Of a DNA stretch of 8,546 bases, positions 1 to 5,861 are shown piece by piece. The stretch lies in assembly GCA_021796055.1 (NCBI GenBank), contig JAJYOS010000232.1, positions 1 to 8,546 of the forward strand, in the 5' to 3' direction. The notes under the pieces were generated by a model. It was not told the origin of the DNA, ran no database searches, and was given only the letters and a program-made list of their open reading frames with translations. The position numbers and the translations under genes are program-made. Every line of letters begins with the position of its first letter. The stretch's first letter is position 1. Source of the DNA: Bacteroidota bacterium. GTDB taxonomy: Bacteria > Bacteroidota > Kryptoniia > Kryptoniales > JAKASW01.

Positions 1-24
1 AACGTCATAACAAAGGACGGCGGA
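1..24 (+). repeat. 24-bp inverted repeat, edge copy
   Basis: Bases 1-24 on the plus strand are identical to the minus strand of 731-708; the match breaks at base 25 (t against a). The repeat begins at the first base of the window, so it may continue outside. Chance is very unlikely at this length. It reads NVITKDGG followed by TAA on the plus strand, but on the minus strand it forms codons 474-481 of the receptor frame. Contig-edge fold-back is the simplest explanation. Confidence 0.9.
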
Positions 25-1445
25 TAAGCGTAAGATCGCCTCAAAGTGTAATTCACATTGAGGTCCATATAAGTATTCTGGGAGAACACCTGGTTCAACG
101 AAAACCCGAATTGATTCCTGTAACGGTCGGCATCGGAATTCTTGCCGTCGTTGTACTTGTTGCCGTAATATTGAAGATAGTAGATCGCCTGAATCGGGGA
201 GCTGACCGAGACTTCGGGTGTGTTGTAAGTAGTACCGGAGTAGTCCGCCTGGTAGCCGCCTTCGAGAGTCAGCTTCGTAGTACCCGTCGGCTGTGAGGTA
301 ACTTTCCAAAACCAGTTCAGGTTTTCATCGCCCGGGCGCGCGAGCGGCACCGCGAAATAAATGTAGGAATATCTCAGGCTCGTAAAGAACGAGACGTTCT
401 TCACCAATCCGAGCTGGCTGATAATCGGGAAAGGGCCGCTTACCGATGCGTCGACGATCTGGTCCGGCTTGTTCCCATCTGCTCTCGGACGATGCTGCCA
501 TTCCCAGACTTGCTGGGCCTGGGCTGGGGTAAAGTGAAATGTCGTATCGAGAGGACTTGCCGCCCACAATTTCCAGTAAGTATTCAGAGCTTGCGGCGTG
601 CCGTACAATTGCCATTCGGGTGCATACCTCGTGTCATAGATGCTTGGACCGAAGTATTTCAGTTGGGCCGGAGTAATTTTGTAATCGAAGCTGAAATGAT
701 ATTTGCTTCCGCCGTCCTTTGTTATGACGTTGATTATGCCGGACCGAGCGTTGCCATACTCAGCATCGAAGCCTCCTGTCAGTATCTCGACGGACTTTAC
801 CTCGCTCAGGTTGAAGTTCGTCAGGCTTCCGCTGTAGATCCCCTCGGTAGTATTCATTCCATCGACGTAGACTCCGACACTTGTACCACCACGTATCGAC
901 AGTCTGGGAGTCATTTGCTCCGCGACGTCGTTTGCAGTATTCTGAAATACCACCCCCGCCTGCAGGTTTAACATACTGTTGAAGTCCGTGAGCGGCGCAT
1001 TCTCGACGGTCTTGAGGCTTATGTCCTGCCTGCTCGAAGTTACGTCGAGCGCGATCGCCGGTCGCTTCGCAACAACCACCACCTCTTTACCTGATAACTG
1101 GCTGGGTGAAAGCTTGAAGTCGAGCTGAGTTGTTCTGTCGATGCTGACGGCCACATTTGTAGTCAGGACTGATTCATAGCCGACATACAACGCCTTTACA
1201 CAGTAGGTGCCTTCCGGCACGCCGACAATGAAGTATTTGCCATCGACATCCGACGAAGCTCCGTATCGTGTACCCTGAACGGAAATTGTCGCGCCGACGA
1301 GCACCTCGCCGGTCTGCGCATCTCTGACAACGCCTGCTATCTTTCCGGTTTGTCCTGCAAGGATGTAACCTGGAATCATTACAAAGCAAGCGATAATAAT
1401 GAGCCAGCGAGCCATCGGCAAAATCCCGGATTGTTTACCTGTCAT
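1..1445 (-). CDS. TonB-dependent outer-membrane receptor, N-terminal part (C-terminus beyond window)
   Basis: Seen: an open frame of 481 codons from ATG at 1445 runs off the left edge without a stop. Residues 1-30 form a signal peptide (hydrophobic WLIIIACFVMIPGYILA). Residues 34-112 match a carboxypeptidase-regulatory-like/CNA-B fold (GVVRDAQTGEVLVGATISV...SSDVDGKYFI..VPEGTY). Residues about 130-246 are the plug, with IRGG (184-187), VYVDGM (192-197) and the plug-end motif GIINVITKDGG (236-246). The start of the beta-barrel follows, rich in aromatic residues. The start is backed by AGGTGG nine bases upstream; Met11 is an alternative that also keeps a signal peptide. Family knowledge: such receptors import oligosaccharides, siderophores or vitamins using TonB/ExbBD energy. 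The neighbouring carbohydrate-binding protein favours a glycan ligand (inference). No SusD gene lies upstream. The last eight codons lie in a suspicious inverted repeat (1-24) and may not be genuine. Confidence 0.93.
   Translation of the reverse strand, partial: MTGKQSGILPMARWLIIIACFVMIPGYILAGQTGKIAGVVRDAQTGEVLVGATISVQGTRYGASSDVDGKYFIVGVPEGTYCVKALYVGYESVLTTNVAVSIDRTTQLDFKLSPSQLSGKEVVVVAKRPAIALDVTSSRQDISLKTVENAPLTDFNSMLNLQAGVVFQNTANDVAEQMTPRLSIRGGTSVGVYVDGMNTTEGIYSGSLTNFNLSEVKSVEILTGGFDAEYGNARSGIINVITKDGGSKYHFSFDYKITPAQLKYFGPSIYDTRYAPEWQLYGTPQALNTYWKLWAASPLDTTFHFTPAQAQQVWEWQHRPRADGNKPDQIVDASVSGPFPIISQLGLVKNVSFFTSLRYSYIYFAVPLARPGDENLNWFWKVTSQPTGTTKLTLEGGYQADYSGTTYNTPEVSVSSPIQAIYYLQYYGNKYNDGKNSDADRYRNQFGFSLNQVFSQNTYMDLNVNYTLRRSYAYPPSFVMT
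708..731 (-). repeat. 24-bp inverted repeat, internal copy in receptor plug motif
   Basis: This copy encodes residues N239-G246 of the TonB-dependent receptor (NVITKDGG), a conserved motif at the end of the plug domain. It is therefore the functional original. The inverted partner at 1-24 lies 683 bases further along the same gene in the opposite orientation. Confidence 0.9.
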
Positions 1446-1468
1446 GAAACATCACCACCTGATATGAC

Positions 1469-1501
1469 ATGTGCGACTCACCCTTTGAGTGAGTCGCACA
1501 T
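1469..1501 (-). terminator. Strong hairpin between the surface-protein and receptor genes
   Basis: A perfect 13-bp stem (arms 1469-1481 and 1489-1501, core TGTGCGACTCAC) encloses a 7-nt loop. It lies in the 66-nt gap between the stop of the CBM11-like gene and the start of the receptor, ending 23 nt before the receptor ATG. In the minus (transcript) direction no T-run follows; AAAA precedes it. On the plus strand TTTT follows, but no plus-strand gene ends here. It could be a leaky terminator/attenuator or an RNA-stabilising stem that sets unequal expression of the two genes; the sequence does not decide between these. Confidence 0.6.
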
Positions 1502-1511
1502 TTTGCTCGGG

Positions 1512-3587
1512 TTACTTAAGGAACAACATCTTTTTCGTGGACATGAAGCTTCCGGCTCTGATCGAATAGAAGTAGACACCGCTCGCGAGCCTCTCGCCGT
1601 TGAAGGCAACGGTATGTACCCCGGCCTGCTGCATGCCGTTGACCAGAGTTGTAACCAGCTGGCCCAGGACATTGTAGACTCTTAGTGTTACCACTCCGCG
1701 CTGCGGCAGGTTGTATTGAATAATCGTGCTCGGGTTGAACGGATTCGGATAATTCTGCTGGAGCGAAAACTGTTTCGCCACAGACGGGACCGGAGTTCCA
1801 TTTATCGCAGTCGCGACAGCGTTCGAAGCGAAAGCGTCAACTCCCTGCACGGCGTCAATCACAACCGAGTGCGGTGTATTGTCAGGTGCGGGATTCAAAA
1901 CCTCAAACACAACCTGATCGATGCTGGCAAGATCACCATACAACTGCTGGGTGGTGCCTACGTTGCTCGACCATGTCGGATTATTCGGATCGTTGCCCAG
2001 GTATCTGAAACCGCTGGTCGAATCGGCGGTGAACGGTATGCCCAGAAGCTGCCAGGTTGTGTCGTGCAGCGTGATCGCATTGGATGCCCACATCTCAGAA
2101 CCGTTAAACAGCCTGAGGATAATCTTGTTGTAAGTCCCGTCGCCTTTCAGCCAGAATTGCATTCCTCCGCTCAAGGTTGACAAGTTCAGTGCAGGCAGAA
2201 TGTTTCCCTTGTTCATGGAGGAGAAGTGAGTTCCGGGTGCACATTTGTATGTCATCACGGCAGCATTGACGCTTCCTACAGCAACGGAATCCGGATTCGA
2301 GGTCAGCGTAAGCGATGTATTAGCATCACCGAGCGGCTGCCATACCGAAAGGAGATCGCTTGTGCTCCCGTAGGATCCGAAGTCGTCAACTGTCACAGGC
2401 GGATACGGAGAGAATTGATTGACGGCATATATGCCGCCGACATAGATCACGTTCTTTACAAAATCAATTACCGGGAAGTAAACATACATTCGTATTTCAG
2501 TGACGTTTGCCAAATCCGAATCGAGCTTGGCAATAGTGCCGATGTTAGAGCCGTACACAGGAGAACCCGTGTTATTCCCAAGATAGCGGAACCCTTTGGT
2601 GGAGTCGACGATGAACGGGATTCGGATCAGGTGCCAGGTCGTGTCTGCAAGCGGAGTATAGTATGAAGACCACATGTCCGTGCCGCTGTAGAAGACAAAA
2701 TTCAGGCGGTTCGTACTGCCGTCACCCTTCAGATAGAATTGGATGCCCTTCATTGAATCCAGGTTGGTGGGAGTAAAATGTCGAGTTCTCATCGCCCCTC
2801 CCCAGGTTGTCTGGTTGTTACCCTGGTACATGTAGTCGATATACTTGAAGCCGGTGGGAGCGTTTTGCGGATCATTAAGGAGCTCATAGTCCAGAGTCGA
2901 ATAGCCGAAGAACTGCCAAGCTAATTTGAGCGAATCGGTATTCTGGTACGACTCCCAGTTTTCTAACGTGATTGCGTTGGAAGGGGGCAAGTGTTGAACG
3001 GCATAGATCGCGTCGAAGTAGATCCTGCGGGTAACATTGTCGATCGTCGGGTGACTCACATAGAAGGCAAGATCGGTGACGTGCATGAGGTCAGCCTGTA
3101 AGCTCGCAAGGTTCTTACTCCCGTTAGTGAAGCCGTTTGAAGTGTCCACTGCGAACGGAACAATAATCGGATGCCAGTTTGTATCGCTCAATGAAAAGAG
3201 GTTTGACACCCACGCGCTGGTTCCGTTTTTGATCTGAACATAGAACTTGTTGCTGCTGCCGTCTCCCTTCACGTAAAACTCCAATCCGGCGTTCGCAGAA
3301 GAAAGATTTAGCGGTGCGTTCGCGAGTCCTTTCATATCGACAGCACCCCCCCAGGTAGTCTGAGAATTGCCGCTGTAGACGTATTCGAGATACTGGTTGC
3401 CGTGTGGTGAATTGACAGTGTCGCTCACCAGACCGAAATCAAGAGACGAGTACCCGAAGACTCTCCACATAGTCTTAAGGCTATCCGTGTTTGCATATTG
3501 CTCAAAATCATCAACCATGATGTTTTGAGAAAACGCGATTTGGCTGCAGATAAGCAGGAACGCCAAGACATAGTACCTTTTGGACAT
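1512..3587 (-). CDS. Secreted protein with three CBM11-like carbohydrate-binding modules and a T9SS C-terminal sorting domain
   Basis: A 691-residue protein. The start is ATG 3587, not an in-frame ATG 23 codons upstream, because AGAGGAG lies six bases before it and a signal peptide (MSKRYYVLAFLLICSQIAFS) begins there. Three tandem modules follow, about 24-205, 206-398 and 399-590. Each opens with a DDFE/ENWE/DDFG-type strand and shares YVKGDG/YLKGDG/WLKGDG (105-110, 285-290, 479-484) and a later D-T-x-W segment, resembling CBM11/CIA30-like beta-sandwiches. Residues about 607-691 are a type A T9SS sorting domain: NYPNPFNPST, VYNVLGQLV, LASGVYFYSI, TKKMLFLK. Expected fate: Sec export, then T9SS secretion and cell-surface attachment or release. 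No catalytic domain is visible, so the role is probably glycan capture (inference). It lies 87 nt after the ROK gene and 66 nt before the receptor gene, same strand. The CBM11-like assignment is from pattern only. Confidence 0.85.
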   Translation of the reverse strand: MSKRYYVLAFLLICSQIAFSQNIMVDDFEQYANTDSLKTMWRVFGYSSLDFGLVSDTVNSPHGNQYLEYVYSGNSQTTWGGAVDMKGLANAPLNLSSANAGLEFYVKGDGSSNKFYVQIKNGTSAWVSNLFSLSDTNWHPIIVPFAVDTSNGFTNGSKNLASLQADLMHVTDLAFYVSHPTIDNVTRRIYFDAIYAVQHLPPSNAITLENWESYQNTDSLKLAWQFFGYSTLDYELLNDPQNAPTGFKYIDYMYQGNNQTTWGGAMRTRHFTPTNLDSMKGIQFYLKGDGSTNRLNFVFYSGTDMWSSYYTPLADTTWHLIRIPFIVDSTKGFRYLGNNTGSPVYGSNIGTIAKLDSDLANVTEIRMYVYFPVIDFVKNVIYVGGIYAVNQFSPYPPVTVDDFGSYGSTSDLLSVWQPLGDANTSLTLTSNPDSVAVGSVNAAVMTYKCAPGTHFSSMNKGNILPALNLSTLSGGMQFWLKGDGTYNKIILRLFNGSEMWASNAITLHDTTWQLLGIPFTADSTSGFRYLGNDPNNPTWSSNVGTTQQLYGDLASIDQVVFEVLNPAPDNTPHSVVIDAVQGVDAFASNAVATAINGTPVPSVAKQFSLQQNYPNPFNPSTIIQYNLPQRGVVTLRVYNVLGQLVTTLVNGMQQAGVHTVAFNGERLASGVYFYSIRAGSFMSTKKMLFLK

Positions 3588-3593
3588 GTTGTT

Positions 3594-3600
3594 CTCCTCT
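3594..3600 (-). promoter_or_regulatory. Shine-Dalgarno AGAGGAG deciding the start of the CBM11-like gene
   Basis: AGAGGAG, then AACAAC, then ATG at 3587. This near-ideal spacing selects the ATG before MSKRYY over the upstream in-frame ATG at 3656. The segment AGGAGAACAA also occurs before the CBM9-like gene (5051-5060). Confidence 0.8.
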
Positions 3601-3631
3601 CGTTTGTTTGTAGTTCGTCGATGCTTCAGCA

Positions 3632-3653
3632 TTGCCGTCCCGTGGAACGGCAA
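3632..3653 (-). promoter_or_regulatory. Hairpin in the leader of the surface-protein gene
   Basis: Minus-strand arms TTGCCGTTCC and GGGACGGCAA pair over 9-10 positions with one G-U pair and a minimal loop. The element lies in the 87-nt gap between the ROK stop and the next gene, about 45 nt before the ATG at 3587. No T-run follows it, so it is not a standard intrinsic terminator. It could be a 5' UTR stem or a protein-binding dyad. Confidence 0.4.
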
Positions 3654-3674
3654 CATTGCGCTCAGATTTTATAT

Positions 3675-4904
3675 CTAATCGTCCAAAGGCGATCCGACAA
3701 AGTCCTCGATCAGTGGTACGGCAGAGCCAAGCGCGCTGGCGCTGTCACCGAGTTGGCTGAAAACCACTTCAACCGACCTTCTTGGAACTTCGAGAGCCTG
3801 TCTTTTCAGAACGTCGTTAACGGGATTAAGAATAAGATCGCCCGCCTGAACGAGGTCGCCGCCTATTATAATCATTTCCGGATTTAGCAGGTTTACGAGA
3901 CTGACAATACCTTCCCCCAGATATCTGCCAACATCCGTGAATAGATTGTACGCAAGCTTGTCCTCCAATCTCGCGGCATCCAGAAGGACTTGAAAAGTCA
4001 CGGCATCCGGATCGCCGCCGGCAATGTCTTTTATTGCAGATGTAATTCCCTGCGAAAGTGCCCTCCTGGCATTTTGCACCAGGGCCGGTACGCTTGTCAA
4101 GGTTTCGAGGCACCCAATATTCCCGCAGGTGCAAACAGGACCGTGATCATCTACGCTTATATGGCCGAACTCGCCCGCCGTGCCCGAAATGCCGGTGTAG
4201 AGACGGCTATTCAAAACGATTCCACCGCCGACTCCATCGGTGACGTTGAGGAGCAGGAAATTTCCTTTCCCCTTTCCGGACCCGTAACGAAGTTCACCTA
4301 ACGCGGCTGCCGCGGCCAAATTGTGAACGGAGATCTTGAGTCTGAATCTCTTCTCCATCACATCCTTGAGTTGAATCGTCCCCCAGTTGGCAAGATGAGA
4401 AAGCATCGTAACGCTGCCATCATTCGGGTTGACAAGACCCGCGACTCCGACGCCTACTCCGAGAAACGTACTCTGTTTGCCTTTGAATTTCTTAATCTGT
4501 TCATCTACCGCATCAACAAGGACCGTGAGAAAGCCATCCTTCCCGATCTTCTTGTCGAACGGCAACGTGGTCCGGCTCAGTACTGTCCCTTCAAGATCCG
4601 AGACAACCACGAACAATTTGTCTTTCCGCGCCTCCACTCCTATCACGTGCCGGTAACCGGGATTACATCCATAAAGTGCAGCGGGTCGGCCACCGTTTGT
4701 GGAGGACTCAAGGGTTCTTTTCACGACGCCGATTTTCTCGAGTCGAGATACCACGGAAGTCACCGTGGTGAAACTGAGACCTGTCGTGGTAGAAATCTCC
4801 CTCTGGGTAATCTTGCCGTTCCGGAAAATATGGGCGAATACCTTGGAGGCATTCCCCTTAGAGACCGACGATAGCTGGTGAGGGCGCCTTATTTGTTTTT
4901 TCAA
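3675..4904 (-). CDS. ROK-family transcriptional regulator (NagC/XylR type)
   Basis: A 409-residue protein with an N-terminal winged helix-turn-helix (about 15-78: GKITQREISTTTGLSFTTVTSVVSRLEKIGVV, wing GGRPAALY) fused to a ROK sugar-binding domain. The zinc motif CTCGNIGCLE (258-267) and GEFGH (244-248) are intact. Kinase features are degraded: the phosphate loop normally DxGGT reads VEARKD (90-95), and the ND of the usual NDANAAALGE reads NL (195-196), so the catalytic aspartate is absent. It should therefore bind sugar and DNA without phosphorylating (inference from family knowledge). The start is TTG at 4904; no ATG occurs in frame until Met167, and a weak AGG lies a few bases upstream. 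A dyad covers the start codon, suggesting autoregulation. It is divergent from the CBM9-like gene and upstream of the CBM11-like and receptor genes, its likely targets. Confidence 0.93.
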   Translation of the reverse strand: MKKQIRRPHQLSSVSKGNASKVFAHIFRNGKITQREISTTTGLSFTTVTSVVSRLEKIGVVKRTLESSTNGGRPAALYGCNPGYRHVIGVEARKDKLFVVVSDLEGTVLSRTTLPFDKKIGKDGFLTVLVDAVDEQIKKFKGKQSTFLGVGVGVAGLVNPNDGSVTMLSHLANWGTIQLKDVMEKRFRLKISVHNLAAAAALGELRYGSGKGKGNFLLLNVTDGVGGGIVLNSRLYTGISGTAGEFGHISVDDHGPVCTCGNIGCLETLTSVPALVQNARRALSQGITSAIKDIAGGDPDAVTFQVLLDAARLEDKLAYNLFTDVGRYLGEGIVSLVNLLNPEMIIIGGDLVQAGDLILNPVNDVLKRQALEVPRRSVEVVFSQLGDSASALGSAVPLIEDFVGSPLDD

Positions 4905-4910
4905 AATAAG
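4888..4910. promoter_or_regulatory. Dyad spanning the ROK TTG start codon
   Basis: CTTATTT (4888-4894) and AAATAAG (4904-4910) are perfect inverted arms around nine bases, and a bulged T allows one further pair. The start codon TTG (4904-4902) sits at the edge of the loop. It is AT-rich, so it could be an autoregulatory operator or a stem in the messenger that limits initiation. Chance occurrence in AT-rich DNA is possible. Confidence 0.4.
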
Positions 4911-5021
4911 CCTGTAGCCGAGTCGCGATTTAGTGGTAACTTATTCCGAAGCACGAAATAAGCTACATAAACAATATGCGGAAGTCAAGTAAATTATTAA
5001 AGAAAAAGTGATATATTGTCG

Positions 5022-5039
5022 GACGTCTTAGAAGATGTC
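5022..5039. promoter_or_regulatory. 18-bp near-palindrome, candidate operator upstream of the CBM9-like gene
   Basis: GACGTCTT-AG-AAGATGTC has 8-bp arms with one mismatched pair. It lies just downstream of the possible -10 (5012-5017) and ends 11 bases before the Shine-Dalgarno of the plus-strand gene, a position typical of repressor sites. The divergent ROK protein is the natural candidate binder, but no second copy was noticed upstream of the other genes. Confidence 0.45.
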
Positions 5040-5050
5040 TTAACCATTCA

Positions 5051-5056
5051 AGGAGA
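5051..5056 (+). promoter_or_regulatory. Shine-Dalgarno AGGAGA supporting a TTG start
   Basis: AGGAGA precedes TTG at 5063 with about seven bases between. No ATG is available in frame near this point; the strong site justifies the TTG start of the CBM9-like gene. Confidence 0.8.
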
Positions 5057-5062
5057 ACAAGT

Positions 5063-5794
5063 TTGGCAACAACGGAAAGAGAGCTTCAAAAATTAGGACC
5101 AAACCCCTTGCCCTCATCTGATGGAGTTCACCCGTCCGTCTGGCGAGTCAAGAAGATCGACGCGTCTGCGGCAGCCGACGGAACTGTGGACAATAGTGTG
5201 TGGAATTCCTGCCCCTCACTTCAAATCGGAAACAGCAACCATTGGGCGATGGATTTTGAACCGGACACGAGCGCCAAGATCTGTTACGATGAGAATTCCA
5301 TTCACATACTTTTCAAGGTCAGGGATAACTTCATCCGTTGCCTGGCAAGCGAGCTGAACGGCGAGGTTTGGAAAGATGCGTGCGTCGAGTTCTTCTTCGC
5401 TCCGGAGGGCAGCCGACCGACAAGCTATTATAATCTGGAAGTCAATTGCGGCGGAGCAGTCAGGCTCGGACATCAGAGCGCGCCGAACACAGACATAGTT
5501 CTCGTGCGAAAGGAAGACGGCGACAGGATAAGAGTAGTCCATTCGCTGGCCCCGGTCATCAAAGAAGAGATCAAAGAGCCGACGTTATGGACTCTCGAGA
5601 TCGCAATCCCATTTGAAATTCTGAAGAATTACTCCCGGGTCTTCGTTCCGCATCCGGGCAGCAAATGGAAAGCTAATTTCTACAAGTGTGCCGAGAACAA
5701 CTCACACCCTCACTGGCTTAGCTGGGCACCGATTACTTCTCCGGCGCCCAACTTCCATTTGCCGCAATTCTTCGGCGAGCTTCAGTTCGAATAG
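5063..5794 (+). CDS. CBM9-like carbohydrate-binding protein without signal peptide
   Basis: A 243-residue protein starting at TTG 5063 behind AGGAGA. No signal peptide or membrane segment is visible, so a cytoplasmic location is suggested. The pattern fits a single CBM9-like beta-sandwich of the PF16011 type: IDASAAADGTVDNSVWNSC (32-50), ICYDENSIHILFKVRD (73-88), DACVEFFFAPEG (105-116), YYNLEVNCGGAVRL (122-135), WTLEIAIPFEIL (176-187) and the C-terminal WKANFYKCAENN...PHWLSWAPI...NFHLPQFFGELQFE (202-243). Family members bind sugars or accompany glycan-use genes; many have no assigned activity. It is the only plus-strand gene, divergent from the ROK regulator and convergent with the symporter. 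The 67-nt convergent gap (5795-5861) shows no clear terminator hairpin. Exact ligand and job unknown. Confidence 0.85.
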   Translation: MATTERELQKLGPNPLPSSDGVHPSVWRVKKIDASAAADGTVDNSVWNSCPSLQIGNSNHWAMDFEPDTSAKICYDENSIHILFKVRDNFIRCLASELNGEVWKDACVEFFFAPEGSRPTSYYNLEVNCGGAVRLGHQSAPNTDIVLVRKEDGDRIRVVHSLAPVIKEEIKEPTLWTLEIAIPFEILKNYSRVFVPHPGSKWKANFYKCAENNSHPHWLSWAPITSPAPNFHLPQFFGELQFE

Positions 5795-5861
5795 ATTTTT
5801 CAACAAAGTGGTACACCATATTACGCCGGGGAAATAGGTGAATCTTGTCCGAACGACTCTC

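Larger units (their letters stand above)
4905..5062. promoter_or_regulatory. Divergent promoter region between the ROK and CBM9-like genes
   Basis: A 158-bp AT-rich gap between two divergent starts, so promoters for both are expected here. For the ROK gene, TTGACT (4988-4983) with a 17-base spacer to TAGCTT (4965-4960) is a possible -35/-10 pair with a poor -10. For the CBM9-like gene, TATATT (5012-5017) is a possible -10 without a convincing -35. These matches to sigma-70 consensus are weak, and promoters in this phylum often differ. Confidence 0.4.

Noticed and set aside
492..971. Plus-strand open frame of 159 codons
   Set aside because: It lies entirely antisense to the receptor gene, has no recognisable domain and no ribosome-binding site; a shadow of the coding strand.
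1435..1452. Five-codon frame ATG-TTT-CAT-GAC-AGG-TAA overlapping the receptor start as a leader peptide
   Set aside because: Its ATG is too close to the Shine-Dalgarno and there is no regulatory codon pattern; probably chance.
3588..3656. Longer start of the CBM11-like gene at ATG 3656
   Set aside because: The extra 23 residues are hydrophilic and would bury the signal peptide; AGAGGAG precedes the ATG at 3587 instead.
4905..5062. Riboswitch or small RNA in the divergent gap
   Set aside because: The gap is short, with only simple dyads and no recognisable conserved RNA core.
5795..5861. Bidirectional terminator between the convergent genes
   Set aside because: Only 4-bp arms (TGGT-ACCA) with a two-base loop and no T-run were found; no supportable terminator.
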